A stretch of 64,000 nucleotides of DNA from Bacteroidia bacterium (GCA_026414975.1 JAOAHZ010000006.1:156446-220445), one strand, 5' to 3'; shown: positions 1 through 10,304, counted from the stretch's first letter. A program made the numbers and translations. The notes: generated from the sequence alone by a model not told the origin.

Positions 1-122
1 CTACGGGACCTACATGCTCTCCGCCGCCTTTTGATTCGGCGGTATGGGATTCCTCCCGAAGCTATACGAATAACTTTGCGCCCTGTGCCGCCTGACCTCC
101 CTCCAAAATCTTTGCGCCTCAA

Positions 123-1136
123 ATGCTGCGCTTGCTGAGTCTCTTTTCTCTCCCTCTTTTTGCCCAGGCCCTCTGTGGTTTCTCCCATGAGCTGGGCTAT
201 GTCGTATGGGGGATTTATCATCCTTTAGAGCGAGGCCGAGGAGAAGCATTGGCTCACAGCATTGCGCAGGCTTTGTTATCGGATTCGGTTCTCCGAGAGA
301 TAATCTACATCCATAGTGTGCGGTATGAGATGTACCGTATGGGGCCCTGGTTTCTCATACAGGGTACAGCTACGCCGGAGGGGCTTTATGCCTTCCTTAT
401 GGCGCTTCGGACAGCCTTAGACCGGTTTCCTCAGCGGCTTCAAAGCGGTGTCTCTCCTTCTGGGTTTCATAGTAGTGGGTATAGCTATTTTCGGCTTGTC
501 TATGAAGATACAGCGAGAACGGAATTTACCCCGCTAACGGTCAGCCGGGCGTTTTATGAATACTGGCGAGAGGGGCGCCTTCGGATATTTTTGCGGGGAA
601 GGCTATCTGCACCGCTCTTGCGAGCGGCGCGCTCGATCGTTGAAGGTGAAGCCATGCCTTTCACTTATGTCCCTCCTGAGCTACCCCCTCCTTCCTATCA
701 GCCCCCTCGACAGGGAGCAGCGGTCGTATATGTACGGTGGAGCCTCAGTCAATTGCCTAATCTGGCGACCTGGATTGCCCTTTGGTCGCACAGCCAAGCC
801 CTCACACGATTTTTGTGTGAGGAGCGTCAACTTACTTGCAGGGTTGTATGGGTGCCCCTTCCTATAGGGTTAGAGGGCTGGATAGAAACGACTTTGCCTG
901 CAGCGACCGAGCAAGCGGTACGGGACTTTCTTGCTCGCCCGTATATACCACCCCGTCACAGTCCGGTAGCTTTTTTCAGTTGGAGTTACGAACCCGAGCA
1001 TCTATTCCTCAGCAGTTGGTGGGCATGCATCTGGGGTCTACCCTCTCTACCTAAAGACATACCCGCTCTCTCTCAACGAGAGCTCCGAAAAGCCGCTCGG
1101 TATTGGACGACTATAGCTTTTGCCGTGAGGGGATAA
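123..1136 (+). CDS. hypothetical secreted protein (N-terminal signal-peptide-like segment)
   Basis: 337-aa ORF, hydrophobic N-terminus MLRLLSLFSLPLFAQA; no family recognised. Confidence 0.6.
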   Translation: MLRLLSLFSLPLFAQALCGFSHELGYVVWGIYHPLERGRGEALAHSIAQALLSDSVLREIIYIHSVRYEMYRMGPWFLIQGTATPEGLYAFLMALRTALDRFPQRLQSGVSPSGFHSSGYSYFRLVYEDTARTEFTPLTVSRAFYEYWREGRLRIFLRGRLSAPLLRAARSIVEGEAMPFTYVPPELPPPSYQPPRQGAAVVYVRWSLSQLPNLATWIALWSHSQALTRFLCEERQLTCRVVWVPLPIGLEGWIETTLPAATEQAVRDFLARPYIPPRHSPVAFFSWSYEPEHLFLSSWWACIWGLPSLPKDIPALSQRELRKAARYWTTIAFAVRG

Positions 1137-1163
1137 AGCGGGTTTTTTATTTACCTTCGTATC

Positions 1164-2219
1164 GTGCATGCTCTCATTGCCTATCCAGAGAAGGTCCAGC
1201 GTCATTTACTTCACACTCTACTTTCTTACACGGATTTGGCTAAGCGTCTCACAGGATTAGAAAACGCTGAGCCTGTGATAGATAAAGACCCTTTTGGTGG
1301 TCTTTTCGCTTTTTCCTACACAACGCTAAACGATAAGATGGTCTATATCTACTTTAGAGCCAGCACTTTTGGAAGCCCTAAGACGGAGTATGAACAAATA
1401 CGTGAGCAGGCCTCTTTCATGCATCGTCATCCCGATGCTTATTATTTCGCTCTGATTTTGAGGGAGGCTTGGTTTGAGTGGCCTGAGGGTTATGTGGAGC
1501 GGCGCTTAGGCCTTCCCCTTCGACGACTGGGGTATGAGACTCTTGTCCCGGCTTTGGAAGGGCTCCGACTCACTCAGCTGCCCGATTCTATCCGTTCCGA
1601 GATTCAAGCCTATCAACGCCATCTCCAGAAAGAATACGAAGGTATCCTTCACCCGGTTCGCCTTCCTGAGCTACGTCTGCGGCAGTATGCGGTTTTATGG
1701 CACATTCGCCGAGCTTTCATGAGTCGCTGGGCTTCCTCCGAGAATGCTTTGATAGAGTGGGACATTCGGACGCAGCCTCACGTGCATTCGTCTCACTTAG
1801 ACCAGGTTTTTCTTCGTCAGTATCCTCCTCATCGGTTGCATATGGAGAGTTATGAACTGAGTTTATTTTGGGAGCTTGAGAGAGAAGGGTTGTTTTTGCG
1901 AGTAGGGCTGCCGCCTATGCGAGAGAAAATCGCTCGGGCTGTTCATCATCACCTTCGTAAGCAAGCCCAGCTTTGTGCGGCGGAATACTTCGCTCTTGGA
2001 CGTACGCGAGGGACTCTCAAAGGCATAGATACCTATCACGCCCGAGAAGTGAATCTCCTTCGCATAGAGGTGCCTGAGCTGCAGCAGCTTATAGAGATGC
2101 GTGAGGCTGAGACCTTCCATGTCCTCTCAGACGAGGTGGCTGAAGACCTCGCTGTGGCTGTTGGTCTTTTACCTGAGATCAGCAAACGAGTCGGTGGCGT
2201 ATCTGTCTCTATCCGCTGA
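1164..2219 (+). CDS. hypothetical protein
   Basis: 351-aa ORF with GTG start 4 nt after TACCTTCG (1152-1159); no family recognised. Confidence 0.65.
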   Translation: MHALIAYPEKVQRHLLHTLLSYTDLAKRLTGLENAEPVIDKDPFGGLFAFSYTTLNDKMVYIYFRASTFGSPKTEYEQIREQASFMHRHPDAYYFALILREAWFEWPEGYVERRLGLPLRRLGYETLVPALEGLRLTQLPDSIRSEIQAYQRHLQKEYEGILHPVRLPELRLRQYAVLWHIRRAFMSRWASSENALIEWDIRTQPHVHSSHLDQVFLRQYPPHRLHMESYELSLFWELEREGLFLRVGLPPMREKIARAVHHHLRKQAQLCAAEYFALGRTRGTLKGIDTYHAREVNLLRIEVPELQQLIEMREAETFHVLSDEVAEDLAVAVGLLPEISKRVGGVSVSIR

Positions 2220-2221
2220 GC

Positions 2222-2794
2222 ATGCAACAAAGAAAGCGGATCCTGCGAGCGGCTTCGCTGCTATTTGCTCAGCGGGGCTATGAACGGGTCTCGCTGCGTC
2301 AGATCGCCGCAGCTGTGGGACTTACCCCACCAACGCTCTATCACTACTTTCCCACAAAAGAGACTCTTTTAGAGACCTTGGCTTATCAAATCGCTGAACA
2401 GTTTGAAAAAGCCACGGAAGGTATCGCCGAATCGGACTGGACCGTTCCTTACAAAATAGAGCGATTCTGCGAAGCTCACCTTATGACCCTCCTCCAAGCT
2501 CCCGAACAGGCAGCCATTTTTCTCCGAGAAGCTCCTCAGTTTCTATCAGAACCTCAGCGCAGCGCTTTCATTGATCGGCAGAGGCAATACGAAGCCCGAT
2601 TTGAACGCATTCTGCGTGAGGGACTTGAAGCTCGTCTCTTTCGAGATATAGAACCTCGCTTTATGACGGTTTCTCTATTAGCCGCTCTGAATGCTACGGC
2701 GACATGGTATCAGATAGGAGGCCCGCTTTCCCCGCAAGAGATTGCTCGATCCTTAGCCGACATCTTCCTGCGCGGCTTGATCCGTAACTGGTGA
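2222..2794 (+). CDS. TetR/AcrR family transcriptional regulator
   Basis: N-terminal HTH RILRAASLLFAQRGYERVSLRQIAAAVGLTPPTLYHYFPTKETLL. Confidence 0.9.
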   Translation: MQQRKRILRAASLLFAQRGYERVSLRQIAAAVGLTPPTLYHYFPTKETLLETLAYQIAEQFEKATEGIAESDWTVPYKIERFCEAHLMTLLQAPEQAAIFLREAPQFLSEPQRSAFIDRQRQYEARFERILREGLEARLFRDIEPRFMTVSLLAALNATATWYQIGGPLSPQEIARSLADIFLRGLIRNW

Positions 2795-4024
2795 AACCCA
2801 GCCTTCCTCTTTGAGGTGCTGCCATACTATCTCAGGGGTGTTGGGTTTGTGTTGGATATATTTATCTACCTTTTCGGCGATGATTTGAAGGCGTCGTCGG
2901 TCTTTGATTAGGCTTTTTATGGCATTGGAGAAGCTAACGGGATACCGACAGCTTTCTGCAACTCTAAGAGCAATGAGCTCATGGGCTTCTGAGAAGTATT
3001 CATAGTTTGGTCCAAAGAATACAGGTTTCTTGTAGATGATTGCTTCTAAGATGTTATGGATGCCCTTGCCAAACCCCCCACCCACCCATACGGCGTGCGC
3101 ATAGAAATACACATAAGCTAAGAGCCCTGTGGTGTCCAGTATGAGGGTGTCTTTATTGCCGTTCCATTCTGGGTGGGAGTACTGTGCGCAGCGTACAGGC
3201 CATATTCTATGGATGAGTTCTACCTGCTTAGGGGACACGTCATGAGGGACGAGTATCCAGTGGACACTATAACCACGAAGTTGTTCATACGCTTGAGCTA
3301 AAAATCGGACATCGTCTTCCCAAACGCTACCAGCGACGATACAAAAGTGGCCGTTTATCCACTCGTAGAGGCCGGATATGGGTAGCCAGTTCTCCGCAAG
3401 CTGACGGACTCGGACTAGCCGACTGTCCCCTGCCACCGTAACCTTAGAAAATCCCACTTGCCGCAGTCGTTGGGCATCTTTCTCAGTTTGAACGAATATC
3501 CATTTCAAGTAAGGGAAGAACCGAATTTTCCACCACCATCGCAGGCCTTTGACTGGCTCTACGTGAGCTGACAAGAGATAAGAGGGACACTTTGCAGCGT
3601 GTAGTTCATGGAGGAGGTTGGGCCATAAGTCATACTTGACGAAAAAAACCGCTGCAGGTTGGAGGGTTTTGACCCATTTGCGTACGACCCAGGGCAAATC
3701 AATCGGAGCCGGACCGACCCAGTCTCCTATTGGATAACTCTGCTGGTAGCGCTGCCACCCCGATGAGGAGAAGAAGGAAATCACTACATAGGGACGATAG
3801 GGAAGTCGCTGAATGATATATTCTAAAACGGGGCGTCCTTGCTCAAACTCCCCTACAGAGGCACAGTGCATCCAAAGAACAGGGCGTTCTTTAGGGGGGA
3901 GGGGTGGGGCTACTTTTCGGGCTCGCCACCAGCGCCGTATTTTTTCATTTCTCAGAGCCAAGATAGGGATTACGAGTAGGCCCAGCATCCACAGCGCCGT
4001 GTAAATAGGCCGCCAGAAGCTCAT
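2753..4024 (-). CDS. waaA: 3-deoxy-D-manno-octulosonic acid transferase
   Basis: KDO transferase motifs: WMHCASVGEFEQGRPVLEYI, FVKYDLWPNLL, GGGFGKGIHNILEA; GT-B architecture. Confidence 0.88.
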   Translation of the reverse strand: MSFWRPIYTALWMLGLLVIPILALRNEKIRRWWRARKVAPPLPPKERPVLWMHCASVGEFEQGRPVLEYIIQRLPYRPYVVISFFSSSGWQRYQQSYPIGDWVGPAPIDLPWVVRKWVKTLQPAAVFFVKYDLWPNLLHELHAAKCPSYLLSAHVEPVKGLRWWWKIRFFPYLKWIFVQTEKDAQRLRQVGFSKVTVAGDSRLVRVRQLAENWLPISGLYEWINGHFCIVAGSVWEDDVRFLAQAYEQLRGYSVHWILVPHDVSPKQVELIHRIWPVRCAQYSHPEWNGNKDTLILDTTGLLAYVYFYAHAVWVGGGFGKGIHNILEAIIYKKPVFFGPNYEYFSEAHELIALRVAESCRYPVSFSNAIKSLIKDRRRLQIIAEKVDKYIQHKPNTPEIVWQHLKEEGWVSPVTDQAAQEDVG

Positions 4025-4773
4025 TCGGCCGGAGCTTTTTCATAAAGAGGAAGGCTCCAGCCTACTCGGACCCCCCCCCAAAAGTCTCGCCGACGGGCTC
4101 TGTCGCGCATTCCTCGGTCGTATAGATAACCTCGCAGGCTCCGTGTGAAGTACTGCCCGGCCTCTATGCCGAGCAGAAAGTTGATAAGGCCGTTATTACT
4201 GAAGAAACGATAGCCGAAGCTTTGAGTCAATCCCCATCCGCCCGTTAAGCGATCTAATCCCTTGAGATATTCACCTTCCAAAAGGGGTAGCCGTTCGCTA
4301 CGAGCCTTGTCTATTAGGATTCGATGGGATAGGTACCCTACACCTATCTCTATATAGGGACCACAGTTGGGGTTTTGTTTGGGCAAGCGCCAAGCCGAGA
4401 GGATATAACCTACGCGGATACTGGCTGTCCAACCCCGCTGGCGCAAAGCAGGCGTGAAAATTTTTCCGTTTTCATCTATGAAAGCCATGAGACCCACCCG
4501 CTGAAAGCTGGACAGATAAAGCCCTTCTAAAAAGGCGGGTTCTACGATTTTATCTCCGATGAGTCCAGCTCCTTGTAAAGCGAAATAGGCCCCCCTTCGC
4601 AGCTTGTAAGCTATTTCTCCACCCACAGCGCTACTATACCCGAAGCGGCGAGCTAAGTCCATTTGAGGGAATAAGCCCTGATAGGTCACCGAAGGCCAAA
4701 AAAAGTGTATGGCTGAGTCACGAATGCTTTGCTGAGCCCAGGTGAGAGTCATGCATAGTCCCAGCCAGCGCAT
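4021..4773 (-). CDS. hypothetical protein, probably exported
   Basis: 250-aa ORF overlapping the waaA start (ATGA-type coupling). Confidence 0.6.
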   Translation of the reverse strand: MRWLGLCMTLTWAQQSIRDSAIHFFWPSVTYQGLFPQMDLARRFGYSSAVGGEIAYKLRRGAYFALQGAGLIGDKIVEPAFLEGLYLSSFQRVGLMAFIDENGKIFTPALRQRGWTASIRVGYILSAWRLPKQNPNCGPYIEIGVGYLSHRILIDKARSERLPLLEGEYLKGLDRLTGGWGLTQSFGYRFFSNNGLINFLLGIEAGQYFTRSLRGYLYDRGMRDRARRRDFWGGVRVGWSLPLYEKAPAE

Positions 4774-4782
4774 TTAATCCTC

Positions 4783-4801
4783 TACCTTTGCCACAAAGGT
4801 A
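4783..4801. promoter_or_regulatory. overlapping divergent -7 boxes TACCTTTG-CCA-CAAAGGTA
   Basis: perfect inverted pair of TAnnTTTG motifs between two divergent genes. Confidence 0.7.
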
Positions 4802-4807
4802 ATAGGT

Positions 4808-6178
4808 ATGCGCATCGCCGTTATCGGAGTCGGTTATGTCGGGCTCGTAACAGCCGCCGGCCTTGCTGAAACAGGAAACACCGTGATAGGTTATGACATA
4901 GACCCGACTAAAATAGAAAAGCTTCAGAGAGGCGAATCTCCTATTTATGAACCCGGGCTAGATCACCTCTTAGCCCGCAATCTAAAAGAAGGGCGCTTGA
5001 GTTTTACTGGAGTCTTGGAGGAAGCTATCTTGCCCGCTGAGCTTATTTTCTTAGCCCTGCCTACGCCCCCTATGACAGGAGGAGAGGCTGATCTCTCTTT
5101 TATTTTTTCAGCTGCTGATTCTATCGTGCGCGTTTTATCTAAGGCCTATCTCAATGGCATTTCGGATTCTAAGATAGTTATCACGAAAAGCACAGTTCCA
5201 GTAGGTACGGCGCGGCGATTGCAGCACTTTTTTGCTGAGCGCCTTCCTCATCGCATGCGGGTCGCTTCTAATCCCGAGTTTTTACGCGAAGGCTACGCCG
5301 TAGAGGACTTTCTCAAACCGGACCGCGTCGTTATCGGTTCTCCTGACCCTGAAGTCGGGGAAAAGCTATACCAACTATACCTCCCCTATACTCGTCAAGG
5401 AAACCCCATTTATATTATGGACTGGGAGAGCGCTGAACTGACTAAGTATGCAGCGAATGCCTTTTTAGCGATGCGTATCAGTTTCATGAATGAATTGGCT
5501 CGGTTATGTGAACGGGTCGGGGCTGACATAGACAAAGTGAGATTAGGCATGGGAGCAGATAGCCGAATAGGACGAAGGTACCTGTATGCTGGAATCGGCT
5601 ACGGTGGGTCATGCTTTCCTAAGGATACCCATGCGCTTGCAGCTACCGCTCGTCAGCATGGGCTTAGCCTTCACTTAGTGGAAGCCACGATCGAGGTTAA
5701 TGTGCATCAGCGGAAACTTTTTTGGGAGAAGGTGCGGGACTACTACCATGGGCAGCTTCAAGGGCGCACCTTCGCTGTATGGGGTGTGGCTTTTAAGCCT
5801 GATACCGACGATATCCGAGAAGCGCCAGCGATAGATGTCATTCGGTGGTTACTGGAAGCAGGGGCAAAGGTCAGAGCGTTTGACCCCGTAGCGCTTCCTT
5901 CTCTACGGCGAGACTATCCGGACTGGCCTATCTATTACGCCCACAATCCCTACGATGCCGCTGAGGGGGCTGACGGGATTTTAGTCATCACCGAATGGGC
6001 TGAGTTTCGTCAGCCCGACTGGTCTCTGCTTAGGCAGAAACTGAGCAGACCCGCTATCATAGATGGGCGAAACCTCTACAATCCCGCTCAGCTCTACGCC
6101 TTGGGCATAGATTACATTTCTATTGGACGCCCATCGGTATATGGCTACTCCGAGAAGGTGGAGTCGAAGCAGAAGTAA
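4808..6178 (+). CDS. ugd: UDP-glucose 6-dehydrogenase
   Basis: MRIAVIGVGYVGLVTAAGLAETGNTVIGYDID; GYGGSCFPKDTHAL catalytic Cys motif. Confidence 0.93.
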   Translation: MRIAVIGVGYVGLVTAAGLAETGNTVIGYDIDPTKIEKLQRGESPIYEPGLDHLLARNLKEGRLSFTGVLEEAILPAELIFLALPTPPMTGGEADLSFIFSAADSIVRVLSKAYLNGISDSKIVITKSTVPVGTARRLQHFFAERLPHRMRVASNPEFLREGYAVEDFLKPDRVVIGSPDPEVGEKLYQLYLPYTRQGNPIYIMDWESAELTKYAANAFLAMRISFMNELARLCERVGADIDKVRLGMGADSRIGRRYLYAGIGYGGSCFPKDTHALAATARQHGLSLHLVEATIEVNVHQRKLFWEKVRDYYHGQLQGRTFAVWGVAFKPDTDDIREAPAIDVIRWLLEAGAKVRAFDPVALPSLRRDYPDWPIYYAHNPYDAAEGADGILVITEWAEFRQPDWSLLRQKLSRPAIIDGRNLYNPAQLYALGIDYISIGRPSVYGYSEKVESKQK

Positions 6179-6254
6179 GGTAGAAGGAGCAGGCTCTTCC
6201 TGTCTTTGTTCTGAGCTCACCTCCAATCAGCATGCCAGCTGAGTCTTGCATGAC

Positions 6255-7565
6255 TCACCTCTCCTCCTCTCGCCAGATTTGGGCTCCTAAAAGTCGTAGC
6301 CGCTCGTCTAATCGTTCGTAGCCTCGCTCAATTTGTTCAGCCTGTTCTATGTAGCTACGTCCTTCTGCCGAGAGAGCCGCTATCAGCAGGGCCATGCCCG
6401 CCCGAATATCCGGACTACTCATTCGTATACCGCGCAGAGGCGCTCGCCGTCCTAATCCTATTACTAAGGCCCGATGTGGATCGCATAACACAACTTGAGC
6501 TCCCATCTCTATCAGCCTATCCACAAAGAAGAGACGACTCTCAAACATTTTCTGGTGTATCAAGACAGTTCCTGACGCTTGAGTAGCCACGACGAGTAAG
6601 ACGCTAAGCATGTCCGGAGGGGTTCCAGGCCATGTATGATCGGAGATAGTCAGAATGTCCCCTTCTATCGTCTGTGGCTCGTAAATGGCTGGCGGATGGA
6701 TACTTAGCGTATCCCCCTCCAAAGTAGTAGGAATTCCGAGGCGACGCAGGGGGCGTATAACAGGCTCTAAATGTTCTGAGGGTACATGGGCAACCCGTAT
6801 AGGGCTTTGGGTCATTGCCGCTAAGGCCGCAATGCTACCAATCTCTATGATATCGGGCAAAAGGGTATGTTGAGCTCCGTTTAGCTTAGGCTGCCCGACG
6901 ATGCGAAGGCGGTTCGTGCCTAAACCCTCTATAGAAGCCCCCATTCTTTGGAGTAGGCCACCCAACTGCTGAATGTAAGGTTCGCAGGCAGCGTGGTAAA
7001 GCGTCGTCTCGCCATCGGCAAGCGCCGATGCCATAAGTAAGTTAGCTGTGCCCGTTACAGAGGCCTCTTCTAAGAGAATAAAGGTGCCTCGCAAGCGTCG
7101 AGAAGCGACAAGGTGATATACTTCTTGATGGGAGTCATAGGAGAGAGTCGCTCCAAGGGAGGTAAATCCCAAGAGATGCGTATCAATGCGCCGTCGTCCG
7201 ATTTTGTCCCCGCCGGGGCGGGGAAAGTAAGCCTCTCCACATCGGCTCAAGAGCGGTCCTATCAAGAGCACCGACCCGCGAATCTTCCGAAATAAAGAGC
7301 GTCCTTCTGCCGTCAAAAGCACCTGAGGCTGGATATGCTCAGCTTGGATGCGAACTCGGTGGGGTGAAAGCCGTTCCACTCGTGCGCCTAGCAGTTCTAT
7401 AAGGTCTAACTGTCGCTGAACATCTAAGATATCGGGTAGATTCTCGATCTCCACCGGTTCAGAGGTGAGAAGAGCGGCAGCAAGAACTTGGAGGGCCTCG
7501 TTCTTAGCTCCTTGAGGAGAATAGGTGCCTGCAAGCCGGGCTCCCCCCTCTATGATAAACTTCAT
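6255..7565 (-). CDS. murA: UDP-N-acetylglucosamine 1-carboxyvinyltransferase
   Basis: GGARLAGTYSPQGAKNEALQVLAAALLT; PGGDKIGRRRIDTH active loop. Confidence 0.93.
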   Translation of the reverse strand: MKFIIEGGARLAGTYSPQGAKNEALQVLAAALLTSEPVEIENLPDILDVQRQLDLIELLGARVERLSPHRVRIQAEHIQPQVLLTAEGRSLFRKIRGSVLLIGPLLSRCGEAYFPRPGGDKIGRRRIDTHLLGFTSLGATLSYDSHQEVYHLVASRRLRGTFILLEEASVTGTANLLMASALADGETTLYHAACEPYIQQLGGLLQRMGASIEGLGTNRLRIVGQPKLNGAQHTLLPDIIEIGSIAALAAMTQSPIRVAHVPSEHLEPVIRPLRRLGIPTTLEGDTLSIHPPAIYEPQTIEGDILTISDHTWPGTPPDMLSVLLVVATQASGTVLIHQKMFESRLFFVDRLIEMGAQVVLCDPHRALVIGLGRRAPLRGIRMSSPDIRAGMALLIAALSAEGRSYIEQAEQIERGYERLDERLRLLGAQIWREEER

Positions 7566-8170
7566 TTTCTACGACGGAAAGGCTTGAAGCCTCGTTTGTG
7601 GGGACGTTCGGAGGGTTCTGAGACTGGATTATCCCCCAAGCCTTGAGGGGATAAATGCAGCTTGCCTTCAGCTAAGTAAGACAAGTTATGAATAAGGGTC
7701 GCTTCCTCTACGGGTAGTCCTTGATGACGCATCTGCTGATATAGGTGCCTCAGGAGTCGCCCTCCTAAAGCTCTTTGCTCGGCTTCAGATAGCTCACTCA
7801 ATGCTTCGCTCCATCGCCTTGCGAGGATGCCATACTGGCGGAAGGGCGTGCGTTCTTGGGGATAAGCCAGCCCAGGGGGAGGCGGCGGTTGGAGAGGAGA
7901 GGGTTCTTCCCAAGGGAAATACACCCTAAGCCCCTCAGGTAAGAGAGAGAAGAATCGGTCTTTACGCAGGCGTACCTCTTCCTCAGTCAGACGCTCACCC
8001 CCTTCCACTTGAAGGAACCACCGAAACGCGAATCGGAGGAAGGCAGACCGTAAGGACTCAGGTATATCGGTCTCGGCGCTTTCTAAAAATGCCTGAAGCC
8101 ATGTGCCTACTTCTGTCTTAGGGCGAGTCGGTGGAATACGCAGCTTAGGTGAGGACTCGGAGTTTTGCAT
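7562..8170 (-). CDS. DUF4290-type protein
   Basis: 202-aa ORF directly upstream of murA, as is typical of DUF4290 in Bacteroidota. Confidence 0.65.
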   Translation of the reverse strand: MQNSESSPKLRIPPTRPKTEVGTWLQAFLESAETDIPESLRSAFLRFAFRWFLQVEGGERLTEEEVRLRKDRFFSLLPEGLRVYFPWEEPSPLQPPPPPGLAYPQERTPFRQYGILARRWSEALSELSEAEQRALGGRLLRHLYQQMRHQGLPVEEATLIHNLSYLAEGKLHLSPQGLGDNPVSEPSERPHKRGFKPFRRRK

Positions 8171-10304
8171 ACCGCAGGTCTAATTTCTTTTTGCCATAGG
8201 TATCAAAAATCACCTCCACGACGCCCACCGCTCCATTGTCTTCTCGGCTGATGACCTCCCCAAAGCCGAAATGTGTATGCTGAACGCGCCGGCCAGGTAA
8301 GATTTCTGAGGGAGATGAGGCTTCCTCAGGTGAAAAGGCTAAAATTTTAGGGGGAGGTTTCATAGAAGGATGGGAATGCCCTATAAGAGCAGGACGCAGC
8401 TTTGCCTCTTTATGCGAAGGTTGAATCTCTTCTAAGAACCGGCTGGGTATGGCTGGGCGACGGTCGCCATATCGGGTGTCAAACTGAGGTTGAAGGATAT
8501 AGAGATGACGCGCTGCACGCGTGAGCGCCACGTAAAATATGCGTCGTTCCTCTTCCAAGGCTTCCTCGCCTTCTTCATGGGCGTACGAATGGGGAAAGAG
8601 CCCTTCAATCACGCCTACCAAGAAAACCGTATGGAACTCTAATCCTTTGACGCCGTGGACAGTAGAGAGCCACACGGCATTAGGAGGGCCCTCCTTAGGA
8701 TCGTCGGTGGCTGAGGACAGGGCCACTCGCTCTAAGAAATCCTTTAGCGTAGCTCCCTCCCCAACCTGTAAGATGAAGTCCTGAGCAGCAGCGACTAAGG
8801 CTTGGAGGTTTTCTTGGCGTTCCCGAGCGTGGTCATCTCCTTCATAGTACTGCCATAGTCCGCTTTCCTCTAAGGCAGCTTCCACCTGCTCAACTAAGGG
8901 CAGGTTTAGGAGCCTCTGCCGAAATCGCAGCATGCGTGTATAAAAGCTCTCTAAAGCACGCTTCGTAGCGCCTTTGACCTCCTCTATAGCGGTGGGGATA
9001 ACTTGCCAAATAGAGGTACGATGACTTTCGGCCAGAGCGGTCAGCTTTTCTAAGGTAGTGTCGCCGATGCCAGACCCCCCTACAGCAAACACGCGTCGCA
9101 GGGCCTGTTCGTCGTCGGGATTCAAGAGAAAGCGAAGGAAAGCTAAAAAGTGCTTCACCTCTTCTCGCTGATAGAAAGAGACGGTTCCTATCAGGCGATA
9201 GGGGATACGGGCAGCTCGCAGAGCTTCCTCAAAGGCCCGCGAGTAGGCATTAGTACGATAAAGAATGGCAAAGTCCCAATAGTGAAGGTGATAGCGAGCC
9301 AGCTCTTCCCGTATTTTATTCGTTACAAATAGCGCTTCTTCGTGAGCGTTTAGGCAACCCGTATGGATGACAGGCTCAGGTCCTGGAAGGTTTTTCGTAA
9401 AGAGCTCTTTTTGATACACTTCTCGGCTATGACGCAGGAGGGCATTAGCGAGGGTAAGGATTTGGGGTGTTGAGCGGTAATTCTGCTCTAAGCGTATGAT
9501 GGTAACAGGGGCGAAATCCTGTTCTAAGTAGCGGAAGTTTCGGACATCGGCGCCTCGGAAGCGGTAGATGCTTTGAGCATCATCCCCCACGGCAAATATG
9601 TTACGATGTTTCTCAGCTAAGCGGCGCAAGATTCGGTACTGGAGGGGGTTGGTGTCTTGATACTCATCGACAAGAATGTGTTGGATGCTTGTCTGATACC
9701 GCTCTAAGACGGCTGGTTCTCGCTGAAAGAGCCGTTCTGTCTCAAGGAGTAAGTCATCAAAATCCAAGGCTTGAGCTAATCGGAGGCGGCTCTCATACTT
9801 CTCATAGACCTGAAGAGCTATACGCTCAGTGTGAGACTGGGGATGGACTTGCCGCCAAGACAACCCTTCGTTTTTCCAGCGGCTAATGATACTGCGGATG
9901 GTGGGAGCGACTTTAGCGTCATGTCCCATCTCTCGGAGAATGTCCCGAATAACCGCCCGGCTATCTTCCTCGTCGTATATCGTAAAGTCTCCACTTACAG
10001 GGAAACCTGTGAGTTCCCGACGCAGCCACCGAGCAAATGTGCTATGGAAGGTTCCCAAACGCACTCCTAAGGCGCTTGTACCGATGAGGGCCTCCACTCG
10101 CTGACGCATAGTGTCGGCGGCCTTATTTGTAAAGGTGAGGGCTAATATTTGGGTAGGGGGAATGCCTTGAGTGAGAAGGTAGGCTACGCGATAAGTGAGT
10201 ACTCGGGTTTTTCCGCTGCCCGCTCCGGCTAAAACAATCACGGGCCCGTGGGGATGAGATACCGCTTTCCACTGCTGGGCATCCAAATCCCGTTGCCAGT
10301 TCAT
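8145..10304 (-). CDS. UvrD/PcrA-type superfamily 1 DNA helicase
   Basis: Walker A GAGSGKTRVLTYR, VDEYQDTNPLQYRIL, GDDAQSIYRFRGADVRN, VHGVKGLEF. Confidence 0.95.
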   Translation of the reverse strand: MNWQRDLDAQQWKAVSHPHGPVIVLAGAGSGKTRVLTYRVAYLLTQGIPPTQILALTFTNKAADTMRQRVEALIGTSALGVRLGTFHSTFARWLRRELTGFPVSGDFTIYDEEDSRAVIRDILREMGHDAKVAPTIRSIISRWKNEGLSWRQVHPQSHTERIALQVYEKYESRLRLAQALDFDDLLLETERLFQREPAVLERYQTSIQHILVDEYQDTNPLQYRILRRLAEKHRNIFAVGDDAQSIYRFRGADVRNFRYLEQDFAPVTIIRLEQNYRSTPQILTLANALLRHSREVYQKELFTKNLPGPEPVIHTGCLNAHEEALFVTNKIREELARYHLHYWDFAILYRTNAYSRAFEEALRAARIPYRLIGTVSFYQREEVKHFLAFLRFLLNPDDEQALRRVFAVGGSGIGDTTLEKLTALAESHRTSIWQVIPTAIEEVKGATKRALESFYTRMLRFRQRLLNLPLVEQVEAALEESGLWQYYEGDDHARERQENLQALVAAAQDFILQVGEGATLKDFLERVALSSATDDPKEGPPNAVWLSTVHGVKGLEFHTVFLVGVIEGLFPHSYAHEEGEEALEEERRIFYVALTRAARHLYILQPQFDTRYGDRRPAIPSRFLEEIQPSHKEAKLRPALIGHSHPSMKPPPKILAFSPEEASSPSEILPGRRVQHTHFGFGEVISREDNGAVGVVEVIFDTYGKKKLDLRYAKLRVLT

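Noticed and set aside
85-122. A 4-nt leaderless start for the first gene using TAACTTTG at 71-78
   Set aside because: The codon 4 nt downstream is CTG in a different frame; the ATG at 123 is 44 nt away, so this gene does not follow the rule clearly.
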